A DNA stretch of 64,000 bases, taken from contig MDYQ01000240.1 in assembly GCA_003024175.1 (NCBI GenBank), positions 1 to 64,000 of the forward strand. The letters run 5' to 3'. A program made the translations under genes and the position numbers. Below, one piece after another: positions 26,239 through 36,176 of this stretch (position 1 is its first letter; each line of letters starts with the position of its first letter). The stretch comes from Planoprotostelium fungivorum. Its lineage: Eukaryota > Evosea > Variosea > Cavosteliida > Cavosteliaceae. A model generated the notes under the pieces. That model did no database searches. It was not told the origin of the DNA and saw only the letters and a program-made list of their open reading frames with translations.

Positions 26239-29200
26239 TCACTTTCTTCTTTGTTGCTTTCTCGCTGGTCCTTTCTTCCCCCTCGCCACCCTCTTCTTCG
26301 ATTTCTCTTCTCTCTTTTCTTCCTCTTTCTCTTCTTTCTCTTCCTCTTCCTCTTCCTCTTCTTCTTCCTCTTCCTCTTCCTCTTCTTCTTCCTCTTCCTC
26401 TTCTTTCTCTTCCTCTTCCTCTTCCTCTTCTTCTCCCTCTTCCTCTTCTTCTTCCTCTTTCTCTTCCTCTTTCTCTTCCTCTTTCTCTTCCTCTTCTTCT
26501 TCTTCCTCTCTCTCTTCTTCCTCATGTTCATCGTCTTCTCCCTCTTTCTCTTCTAGTAGATCCATCGGTTCATACTTGGTAATCGATTTCAACGCTGCGA
26601 ACGTCTTCTCAGCTCTCTCCATCTTCTTGATCCACTAAATTCATTCAGTCATCACTTTTCCACGTCTTCACCCTTCCCCGTGCATTCTTGAACTTAAACA
26701 CAATCGTCTGATGTCCCTCCTCGATCGCATCAACCTGATGTGTCCTTCAACATCACATCATCGATGAGATCACGGTTCACCAAGGGCGTCAGGTTCATCA
26801 CCAAACAACAGACCACGTGAATCCGCTGGAGTTTAGGATAACGGAGAACCAGTCTCCTCTCTGTTGGATGCCTCAAAAAGTTCCCCATTGCTTTGCAATG
26901 GGCACAGTGATCCGTTAACGCTTCTGAAACCCGCATTGTCCAATCATCAGATGGTACAGGTACTCTCATCAGTTCTGCGATGCTGTCCATCAGATTGCGG
27001 GACAAGTCCACGAAGATCTTGATTCCCTTCAGATCTCTCTTCTCCTCTCCTTTGTCGAAATCGAGCATGTATGTGATGAGGGGAGACATCGTCTTGTAGT
27101 GGTCCAGTGAGTCGTAGAAGTTGACGTAATGGGCCAGCACTACCCTCTCCATGTCAGTGTATCTCTCTGCTAAGAAGAGATGCTTCAACAGGGGGATTCC
27201 CTTCGATAGATTGTCTCGCAGGACGGCTGCTATCCAAGATTCGATGTACGTACAGTACGGCTGATGCGGGTGAGCGAGACGATGGCTGATGACTTCACCG
27301 TGGTGGAATCAAATTCGATGCCTAGAGACAAGTAAGATCGACGAACTTGATCCATCAATCGTCCGATGATTTCTTGACAGTCTTCTTCCACGATAAAGAA
27401 CGGATCGATCAGAACGCTGAGGTAACCCATCATCTTTGGCATCATGATGACTCCTCCGTAGGTTGCGACGAGATCAGTGATGACAGGATTGTCTGTGAAG
27501 ACGAGATCGGGCATGATGCAGATGATCGCCTCGTAAGGTGCAGTCTTCTTGTACTGTTTGTGATATTTCAATAGTCCACGCCAGTCAGAGAGGATCTCGT
27601 GTTTCCCCATTCGAATGGCTTCCTGTGAGCAGAGATGAAAGAGTGATCCAATCTCTCGTGTCTCTCACCTGTGCGAATCGGTTCATGATCGTTCGCACGC
27701 TGTGATCTACCCTGGCTATCATGCCTCTGGACACTCCATCAAGCTGAACCAAGTCTTTTCCAGACATGTAACTACTCAGTATGTAGTCCAGTATGTCGTT
27801 CGGTACGTTCTTCAATATTCCCATATCAATCTTCTTCCTCTTCTTCGTGGTGTAATTCACGCGTGACATCAGAGATTGGAAGTAATCAGAAGATGTTCCG
27901 AGTCGAAACAAGAGCTGATCCTGTCGTCTACGTTTGAGATGACGTCGACACACAGAAAGATCCACCGCATCATCGTGAATGAAAAACACCACGGCTGCTC
28001 TGCCCATATTCGCACCGTTCAACCAGCACGCAGCTGCGGCATGGTGAGCTCAACCTCTGATCGTGATGACGATCGTCTCACGTAAAAAAGAACATCGTCC
28101 CAAGTGGTCGGATAGGGTCACTTGCGTTTCATTTTGGGGCCTGCGATTCTTCATTGTCGACCAGAGTACAATCTCACGTCATAGTCCCGTGGTAACATCC
28201 CACTCCCAGCTCTTTCTTCAAAACCTCTCTTATGTCATAATGCGTAGATAAGGTTTCCACACCTCTGCGATCTTCTTTCTCGTGATGTCCTCCATAGCTT
28301 CTCCATTGCTGCTGTACTGATAGCACAAGGCTTCCGTTCTGTCTGGATCTGTCTTCCACACCCTCATCGCCTTCACCATTTGTCTCACGTACTGTTCCTT
28401 CCCTGTGAACATGTTCGGAGGTATCTTACCTTCTATGAATGATCAACAGACAGAAGAAGTGTTGATCTCTACCTCTAGCGACCATTCGGAAGAGAAGTTG
28501 GAACCTCTGTCCTTTGGTGATGGGGGAAGACGTGTAGTTGCACTGTCGGAAGAAGGAGAGGATCTGGTAGTGGTAGCTGCTGCGTGGAGAGCTCAAATAA
28601 ATCTTCTCTTCTTGGTCGTTGGATATCTTGATGATGCCACCTGTGAGGTTCAGATGGATGTGCACAAAGTGGATGATGTGGTGATCGGGGTGATGGATCG
28701 TCACGATGACAAGATGAAGAGGTGCAGAGTGTCTCAAGATGATGATGGTGACGATAAACGATGGTGATGAAGAAGAAGATAAAAATCATCGGATATCTTC
28801 GATGATCCAATGATCGAATCACCTTCGTGATGTGTTGGCAAAGTCACGATCAAATATCCGAAAAACCCCTTATCATCTGAGTCCTGTTCATCCTTCAACT
28901 CTCATCGTTCAGTAACATCATCAAACATACGTTTGAGGGCCAAGTGTGTGCGGATGCTGATGCCTCTTCCAAGATCATGCCGCGTAATACCAGTTCCACA
29001 TCATCACTCGACATGCTCCTCCCAAAAACTGAAGTGATCTGCACCGTCATCACATTGATGCGTAGAAGTAAAAGAGTAGATGAAAAGATGGAGTAAACGA
29101 GATATCGGTGCGTACCCCTTGCATTTTTGATTTCAGCAATCTCATCCACTGTTCATTCTGTATAGAAACCTGATTCACGTTCGATTTGGAGGATGATCTC

Positions 29201-29521
29201 AGGATATGTTACCTCATTTCGCTTACTACCTGCTTTCCATTGGTAAATGTGGTCGTTCACTCTTGTTCCAGTGCTCTTGAGCATGGTCAATAACAGAGGA
29301 TGAAGAGGCAATCCAATCAGTCCAAAGTCTTTCACTTCCAGTCCCGGCACCATATTACCTTGCTCAAATAGTATGCCAAGGCTGCTCTCTTTACTCGGTG
29401 GTGCACGATCGAAACCATCTTTCAAGATCTGACGATACATCTCTTCTGTCCCAACGTTGGCCTCAGGAAACGGATAGGATTCCTCACTTGTGATTTTTGG
29501 ACCTTTTCGACTCTGTGGCAT
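26239..29521 (-). CDS. 2OG-oxygenase-like / F-box-like protein, tandem copy 2
   Basis: Start ATG at 29521 (MPQSRKGPKIT), then a 42-nt intron to KEMYRQILKDGFDR. Same domain order as copy 1: GLIGLPLHPLLLTML, ERNE, VSIQNEQWMRLLKS, ITSVFGRSMSSDDVE, GYLIVTLPTHHEGD, then QCNYTSSPI where CEHEV is expected. The iron-ligand positions are again not conserved, here with Asn-Tyr. The F-box-like exon (MGILKNVPNDILDYILSS) is identical to copy 1. The last exon (26239-26622) has a much longer Glu tract (26285-26530), then KKRVARGKKGPARKQQRRK. Only about 230 bases separate its stop from the start of copy 1, so the two form a direct tandem duplication. The basic end may be a nuclear-localisation signal. Confidence 0.72.
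26285..26530. repeat. expanded CTCTTC/CTTCCT microsatellite in a coding exon
   Basis: About 245 bases of CTCTTCCTCTTC variants code on the minus strand for a long Glu tract with scattered Lys. The homologous tract in the tandem copy (about 22955-23020) is roughly a quarter as long, so the tail length is fast-evolving. Confidence 0.9.
27573..27824 (-). repeat. 252-bp tract identical to 24032-24283
   Basis: Partner of the tract in copy 1, with the same start (AGTCCACGCC) and end (AATATTCCCAT) and no mismatch between. A second, shorter identical patch of about 90 bases pairs 28326-28418 with 24842-24934. Confidence 0.9.
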
Positions 29522-29654
29522 GTGATTCCGATCGTGATGTACCAATTTTTAATGTTCATTTCAATCTCATCCTCTTCTGATGAAGGACAGACTTTCACTG
29601 TGACCGTCAGCGGTAATACGAGGAGTTTCGATCAGTTCATGATCGGCTGACGTC

Positions 29655-29978
29655 ATGGGATGCTCTCAGGCTGACGTGACGGCCACCAGCAGGAAGAGAG
29701 ACTATGATCAGTCTTTCCGTCTCACTCAGCCATCTCTGACACAGCTGAGAGCAGCGAACAGCAGTCTGTATGCAGCGATACAAGAAGCACGGACATCGCC
29801 CGCCGACAACGCTTTCATTCGAGCGGCAGTGAAGTATGGGATTGAGCCGTTCAGTGTGACGCTGAAGAGTGCATCGCTCGTGTCAGGTTTCCAATTTCGC
29901 AACCATCTGAGCCTTCACCCTCAATCCCTTCCAATCAAATCAGAATCGGATGTCCATACACCTCCCTCTTCACCTTGA
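29655..29978 (+). CDS. hypothetical open frame, 107 codons
   Basis: A continuous frame from an ATG at 29655 (MGCSQADVTATSRKRDYD). It has a Leu/Ala-rich middle (SLTQLRAANSSLYAAIQEA) and no recognised domain. It could be an exon of a gene extending upstream, where EGQTFTVTVSGNTRSF is readable near 29581-29630. It overlaps the minus-strand SAP-like frame by about 40 bases, so at most one is likely real. Confidence 0.25.
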   Translation: MGCSQADVTATSRKRDYDQSFRLTQPSLTQLRAANSSLYAAIQEARTSPADNAFIRAAVKYGIEPFSVTLKSASLVSGFQFRNHLSLHPQSLPIKSESDVHTPPSSP

Positions 29979-30162
29979 TCTCGGCCTCATCGACTCCCCG
30001 CTTTCTCAGCTCCTCCTTCAGTTCATCGTTCTTCAGTTTCGCAAACTTGGACATGGCTTCTTCACGCTGACCTTCACTGGTATCGGATGTCGACAAATGA
30101 TAGTGGTTCGCCGCTCCTCTCTCTCGTTCGGCTGAAAAAATGGATCGTGTGGGTGTAGACAA
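29935..30162 (-). CDS. possible small SAP-like protein
   Basis: A 75-codon frame. Its second Met opens MSKFAKLKNDELKEELRKRG, close to the helix-extended-helix start of SAP domains (L.k.eLKeeLkkRG). The rest, VDEAEIKVKREVYG, lacks the usual end of the motif. It may be an exon of a longer gene or a chance frame. Confidence 0.3.
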   Translation of the reverse strand: MSTPTRSIFSAERERGAANHYHLSTSDTSEGQREEAMSKFAKLKNDELKEELRKRGVDEAEIKVKREVYGHPILI

Positions 30163-31146
30163 GTTCTTGGAATTACCGGCGCCAATGCTTTTCGTGGAAA
30201 TGAGGATTCGGCCGTCTACAACACACGCTTTATTGCGAGATCATTGATTTGGATCGGTCATAAAGACATGGCTGTGAGCTTGGAGGAAGTGAAGTAACAA
30301 CAGATGGCACATCATCTGGTAGCGGTGACAATCAAGGAGGTCAGCCAACGAGTGAGAAGAGCAAGACAGGAGCCATCGTGGGCGGCGTTGTGGGAGGGCT
30401 CCTTCTCATCGTCGCCGCGGTTCTAGCCATTCTGTTGATGAAAAAGAAGGAGAAGAGAGATGTGGATGAGAGGAGTGTTCCATCAGGAGATGGTGAGACG
30501 AGATACGAGGAATGTGGAGATCGCAGTGGATGGAGGTGAAGGAGATGAAGAGTGAGAGTGGGAGTGACGGGGGTGTACAGCGGAAGAGGAAGAGAGAGAA
30601 GAGATGCAAGGAAAGGAGACAGAGATCGACTATGCGGCATCGATACCTTATCCAAGAATCAAGCGGGGAGAGGAAGAGACACAGAGAGAAGATCGAGAGA
30701 GCGAGAAGGCACAAGAACAGACCCGATATACAATTGCAGTATCTGACTGCAGAAGCGCCACTTTTACACCAAGTCCACCCACAGAGACATCTTCACCTAC
30801 ACCCTCACAGACCTCCACGGTAACATCTAGTCCTGCGCCTGCCTCCGCCTCTATAGCTACAGCCGCTGTACCTGCAGCATCATCTCAGACAGCACCGCCA
30901 GCCAAGTCGCCCATCAAGAGCAAGAAAGAGAGAGAAGAAGCGCTGAGAGCAAAGGCAGAAGAGCTGCGACAGGAGATCGAGAGAAGAGCAGCTGACATGG
31001 ACGAGCTGCTGCTGGAAGAGCAGACAGAGGAAGTGGAAGAGAAGCAGAGACAGCTGGAAGAAGAGAACGCACAGTTGAGAAAACATATCGAAGCGATCGA
31101 GAAGAGAATCTATCAGCTGGTAGAATCAACTCAGACACATCCATAG
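30155..31146 (+). CDS. partial receptor: membrane helix plus coiled-coil tail (5' end missing)
   Basis: Exons read from about 30290: TDGTSSGSGDNQGG, membrane helix GAIVGGVVGGLLLIVAAVLAI, basic stop-transfer MKKKEKRD. They are joined by two short introns to EEEEREEMQGKETEIDY, a Pro/Thr/Ser-rich stretch and a long coiled coil (REEALRAKAEELRQEIERRA...EEKQRQLEEENAQLRKHIEA) ending at 31146. Upstream, 30155-30290 can be read as part of an ectodomain (GITGANAFRGNED). No start or signal peptide is found. Helix and tail are clearly paralogous to the EGF-like receptor at 44347-47865. The stop lies 47 bases from the stop of the convergent kinase gene. Either a truncated duplicate or a gene whose 5' exons I could not follow. 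Confidence 0.55.
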
Positions 31147-31193
31147 AACACAAAAGACGTTCTTCAAACAGCAAAAGACGTTGAAGATAAACT

Positions 31194-33879
31194 TTATACG
31201 GACAGATCGTAACTGATGATGGCCGCCCTCAGCTGCGGTGTACCCAGGGGAAAGTTTCTCTCCGGCAGATTTTTCTCCTTGTACTCGTCCAGCACGGCCT
31301 GCATCGAATCGAATATCTTCTCTCTGTCCACCGTAAACTTCCACTTGCCGTCCTGTCTCATCGATGCCACTCTCATGTGTGCAAAGACGCTCTGATTCCT
31401 CAGGCTGATCGTGTAGTAGCCCGGTGACGAAGAGAAGCGAACTAGAAACCTCCCGTGTGATAGCTGAGCTTGCACTTCTTCCGTGCTGAGAAAACCGTGG
31501 AACCAATTGGGCTTGACAACATCGGATAACTCGGCGAACGTCGTAGCTTCTGGCCGTGTGTCATTGGGCAGAGCGAGAGGAGAGAACCACTTTACAAATT
31601 TGTCCCAAATTTGGAGGGACACGTTGCCGTTGCCCATCGATAAGAAGGGTCTGACCCATTCTAACTGCGCCGGCGTCGCTGCCATGATGTCTTTGGCCGC
31701 CTGACTGAACTGCCCCCAGGTCATCACACCGGCCGGTCCGAATTTTGCCGCCACGGCAACTTCAGGCGTGATCAACTGAGCCGCCGGGGCCTCCACTTTG
31801 GCGATCGAAGGATGTGGATCGAGCAAGGCTAACGTCTGTTTCATGGTCCGCAGCATGACGTCCACCGTGGCGAAATCGGGGCGTTGCTCTGGATCATGGT
31901 CCCAGCACTTTTCGGTCAGATTGGCCAGCGGCCAGTCGGGCTGGAGGTCCGGACGCTGCCCGGCGGAGACGCGCGCTGCGATCTCTGCGCCGAATACGAT
32001 GTCGTCCCAGACGTGCTTTCTGGCTTGGAGCTCCCATAATCTGGTGAAAGGTCAGTCATGTGATGGAGATGGAGATGATCGTGATCGTGATGTGTACGTG
32101 ATGATGATCTGATGATGATTCGATGTCATTTGATGTCATTTGATGTCATTTGATGTCATTTGATGTCATTTGATATGAAAATGAAATAAACGATATTAGA
32201 CGATGAGAATCCACATGAAATCAAGTGAGATCGAATCGAAATGAGAGACTCACATGATGGCATACGAATACACATCCACCTTGAACGTGTGATCCATCTC
32301 ACAAAGCTCTACCCTCCATCAGCTACCTCCGTACGTACGGTACTCACCGGGTGCCGCGTACGAGGGCGTCCCCAGTACCACCGTCGAACTCGAATCATCC
32401 TCCCCCGCCGATAATCCGAAGTCACAAATTTTCAAGTGAATCTTCTCTGAAGTCAACTCGTGGATGAGAACGTTGGCCGGCTGCAATCGTCAGCTCCACA
32501 CGCCGCGAGCACAGTCACCTTCAAGTCTCTGTGTTCGACTCCTTCACCGTGGAGGTAGGTCATGCCCTTGCTGATCTCCGTTGCGATATCGATGATCATG
32601 TGATTGTTGAATTTCATGTCTGATTTGTGGATGAGAGCGGATAAATTGCCGCCAGAGACAAACTCCGTGACGAGACAGAGGACGGAAGTTGAATTGGGCT
32701 TCTCCTTCTTGTGACAGAAACCGTACTGAAATTTCAGTCAGATCTACGTGAAATTTCGACTCGAACGTCACCATGGTAACGATCTGTGGGTGTCTCAATT
32801 TGGATAAGAGGTCGATCTCAGATAAGAAATTCTGCATCTCTTCTTCGTTGTCTATGTCAGACATCGTTTTCACGGCCACCAGCGTATTCTTCAGCCAGAT
32901 ACCGCGGAATACCGTGCCCGAGGCCCCTGCTGGGGGTAAGTACCGTACGTATATCGTCCCAGTGGGCCTCACCCCTTCCCAGAGCTTCTCCTTCGATGGC
33001 GAGATCGGCTGAAGCGATCTCTATACCCGATGGCGCCCCCGTCAGTTGTTTGGCACAGACTTTCTGATGAGGTTTAGGGTTTAAAAGTGATGGACAGCTG
33101 CACCGCTAATTGTGTGATCCAAGCTCTCTTCTCTGTGGGATCGTCCACTCGAAACTGTGTGGGCTTGATGTTGCCAGTGACTGGATTGAGAGACAACGTC
33201 CTCTCATCTGGCTCGAAGACTTTGTACTTCTTTAGTTCTGTGATCATCTCCTTTGGTGACTCGTCCTGTACACATTAAATGATGAATGCCTCTTTGGATG
33301 GAAAATGATACGATATGGAATGATATCATGTGAAACGAGGGAAGAATGAGGGATGAGGGATCTACCGATTCGTTCTTATATAAACAGAGGGCGTCTCCGA
33401 TCAGAATGCCGAACATCTTCTTCCAGCTGCTTCCAAACGTGCCAGCCACTTTCTTATACAGCGTTCCAGATTTTCTGAGAGCGCCATGTCTTCCCGTACT
33501 TCGATCGGTCTGTCCGACGGATCAGATTTCTCAACGAATCTCCACTGGAAAATGTCATATCTTTCCATCGACTCACGGCAGTTGAAAGCCTGGGCGATGT
33601 CTCTGAGATGGAGCTCGCCCGGGATACCGAGTACTGCTGCTTTCTTAATGTTCCCAACGAGCCTGTGGACGTAGTGGCAGGATCGCTCTTACTCGTGGAG
33701 GTCGTTGTAGGTGAACTCTGTGTGAGTGCAGGGGCCGCCTTCGATGATGAGATGTTGATTGACAAATCTTTCAACTTTGCATCGACTGAGGGCGAACGAT
33801 GGGGAGATGTATCTTCTTCTAGTTCGTGTGAGCCATCAGAATGATTAGAACCATCGCGATACGCACCCGAACCCACCAT
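31194..33879 (-). CDS. SHK-type kinase: Ser-rich N-term, PH domain, kinase, C-terminal SH2
   Basis: The minus-strand exons give a Ser-rich start (MVGSGAYRDGSNHSDGSHE). A PH-like domain follows (KSGTLYKKVAGTFGSSWKKM, then TQFRVDDPTEKRAWI), then a kinase with GASGTVFRG, VAVKTM, YLHGEGVEHRDLKPANV, ICDFGLSAG and GTPSYAAPELCE; all catalytic residues are present. The C-terminus is an SH2 domain (WFHGFLSTEEVQAQL, GRFLVRFSSSPGYYTISL) with the FLVRFS phosphotyrosine-binding Arg. Kinase followed by SH2 is the SHK family of Dictyostelium. The PH part and the kinase are read as one gene because exons are continuous and spacing is small; the join near 33480 needs a splice I could not place. Likely acts in signalling at membranes. 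Confidence 0.82.
32122..32172. repeat. five tandem copies of the decamer TTTGATGTCA in an intron
   Basis: Perfect 10-base units inside an intron of the kinase-SH2 gene (about 32044-32250). A recent local expansion. Confidence 0.85.
32726..32771 (-). other. stereotyped short intron with paired GAAATTTC blocks
   Basis: A 46-nt intron in the SHK-type kinase between RHPQIVTM and YGFCHKKE. Minus strand: GTGACGTTCGAGTCGAAATT, then CACGTAGATCTGA and CTGAAATTTCAG. The two GAAATTTC blocks are each self-complementary. Confidence 0.8.
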
Positions 33880-34004
33880 CGGAAGCTCTATGCTGGTGAT
33901 ACAAGATGCTCCTTCGTTCCGAAATAAAATAAAAATCCGGAATATAATTTCTCACCTTTACAAACACAGATCACATCACACATATCATCCCAGAGGAGCA
34001 TCCA

Positions 34005-35787
34005 ATGAGCGGCCGAAGAGGTGGACGACAACAAGATGTACAGCCGATGGTTAGGCCTGAGGTTCCATTCGACTCGAAACAGAATTATAGAGCTTCGCTG
34101 GCTGGTCCCATGCATATGGACATTCTTCCATCTGCAGTACCTCTAGCCCCCGTAGACGCTAGATTTACGCTCACGAGAACGGGTCAGAGGGTCCCCAATC
34201 CTTATGCAGCTCGACCGGCCAGGAGACAAGTGAAGAAGGGCGCCGGACCGATGAGAGAGTTCACACAACATGGATCAGAGTATAACATCTGGTACCACAA
34301 GAAGCTCGGAGATAAATACGACGTCGTGAGGTGAGTTCATAGAATGATTCAATCGTGATCGATATGGATGAAGAACATCATCGACGTCTGTAAACTTTGT
34401 GTAACATAATTGAATGGGAAATAGAATGAAGGCACAGACGAGAGTCTGCATTGCCAGTGACGCCGGATATACGAAGGCTGACAAGATGAACAAAGACACG
34501 TACCTCTGCATCTACTTCGCCAGAGGACATTGCACAGAGGTAAATTTTCCATCGTGATATGCACATGTGATTCTGCAATCGTCGAATGTGTTTCTGATCG
34601 AATCACAGGGACCGGAGTGTCAATACTATCACCGTATCCCATTAGAAGAGGATGAAATTCGTCTGGACATGCTGCACGACGTCTTTGGAAGAGACAGACA
34701 CAGAAGCTACAGAGACGACATGGGAGGTGTCGGCTCCTTCAACAAGAACAACACGACCCTCTACATCTCAGGCCTAAAGAGGGAGGGAACCACCGAGGAG
34801 CTCGTCATGAAGCATTTCTCTGAATTTGGAAAAGTCGAATACGGTAATCATCTCCATCTGATAATCATCATTTCCATCTGAGGATCATCATTGAACATCA
34901 TCTCACCATCACCGACCTCATCCCCACACGAACAAATTCACTCACCCTCTCCAGTCCGAGTCATCTGGTCCAAATGCATCGCCTTCGTCCGCTACAGCAT
35001 GAGGTCATCCGCCGAGTTCGCCAAAGAGGCCATGATCGACCAGTCCCTCGTCGATGATGAAGTCCTCATCTTAAAGTGGGCCAACGAGGACCCCAACCCC
35101 TCCGCCGGAAACCGAGAAGAGATGCGGAATCTCGTTCAAGTCGCCGAGATCGTCCAGCAGCAGCAGACATCAGAGGATACCATGTATCAATACGCCCAGA
35201 CGGCCCTCGCAGAAGGAGCACCGAGAGAATATCCACAGACCGATGGACAGTATTACGGCTATTACGACCCCAACGCCTACTACCAGCAGGGACAGACCTC
35301 TTACGCCAACTACAACGAAGAGACGCAAGAACCAGCCGAGTCCAATTATGCCACCAGCAGTCGCATCATCTCGGGCTGGTTCAGAAACGTGTCGGAAGAC
35401 AGCGGCCGCCAGTTGGAGAGATACACCGACACCTTCATCTCTGGAGGTTTCGGTGACTTGAGCACTCTGTCTCAGATCGACGACATCGGCATGGATGCAC
35501 TCGGCGTGGAAGATAAAGAGGACAGGAGGGCCATCATGGAGGCCCTACCCAAGTTGAAAGAGCAGGTGAAGCAGGCCGCCCAGGCTGCAGAAGAAGAGGC
35601 GGCGCTGGAAGAGATCAAGAGACAGAAGAGAGAGACAGAAGAGATGAAGAAGTACCAGGAGTATCAAGAGCAGCAGTATACGAACGAGCAGTACGCTTAC
35701 TATCAGGGTAACGACCAGTATGCCGTGACGGAGCAGCAGCAGCCGAAGGCGACTGGTCTGGTAGACTACGGGTCTGATGATGAATGA
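34005..35787 (+). CDS. CWC2: pre-mRNA splicing factor Cwc2, with added SAM-like C-terminal domain
   Basis: Four exons: 34005-34330, 34425-34539, 34609-34843, 34955-35787; every join is in frame. The N-terminus has the Torus region (HGSEYNIWYHKKLGDKYD, MKAQTRVC) and a CCCH zinc finger (CIYFARGHCTEGPECQYYH). An RRM follows (TTLYISGLKREGTTEE, KCIAFVRYSMRSSAEFA, LKWANEDP). Cwc2 contacts U6 snRNA and the catalytic core in the Prp19-associated complex of the spliceosome. The family usually ends soon after the RRM; here a Gln/Tyr-rich stretch leads to a SAM-like segment (LSTLSQIDDIGMDALGV), a charged coiled coil and the end SGLVDYGSDDE-type motif (LVDYGSDDE). Confidence 0.92.
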
Positions 35788-36176
35788 AGGAATTCGATGT
35801 GGTTGTTCTCATCTTCGTGTGAAGTTTTCATTTCGATGCAAACGGCACATCATCACATGATGGCTGTATTGAAGAGGACATTTCGAAGAAAATTAATGGA
35901 TGAAATGATGTGTGTGGTGTGTTACGTTTGTCTTTGAGATCGATAGTTTATGCAAAAGAAAGAAGAGAGAAATAGAAAGATATGTCATTACAACGAGACA
36001 AATCGAAAAAGAAAGAAAATTGGACATTTCCTTGGAACACCGTTGGACTGCGGAGGCAAAGATCAACGGCAACGAAAGAACATCAGCTCCCTCTTGATCG
36101 ATAGAGGATGCCAGCAAGTGATTGGTTCGAAGAAAGGGGAGATACAGCGCTTCTCAGGACCTCTGCTCGATTAGAT
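35788..36176. other. intergenic, no gene seen
   Basis: About 390 bases, A-rich and low in coding signal. It must hold the CWC2 3' end and the U-box gene promoter. Confidence 0.5.

Noticed and set aside
33060-33085. Internal telomere-like GGTTTAGGGTTTAAA near the SHK-type kinase
   Set aside because: Only about two units, at an intron end; too short for an interstitial telomere or a chromosome-fusion point.
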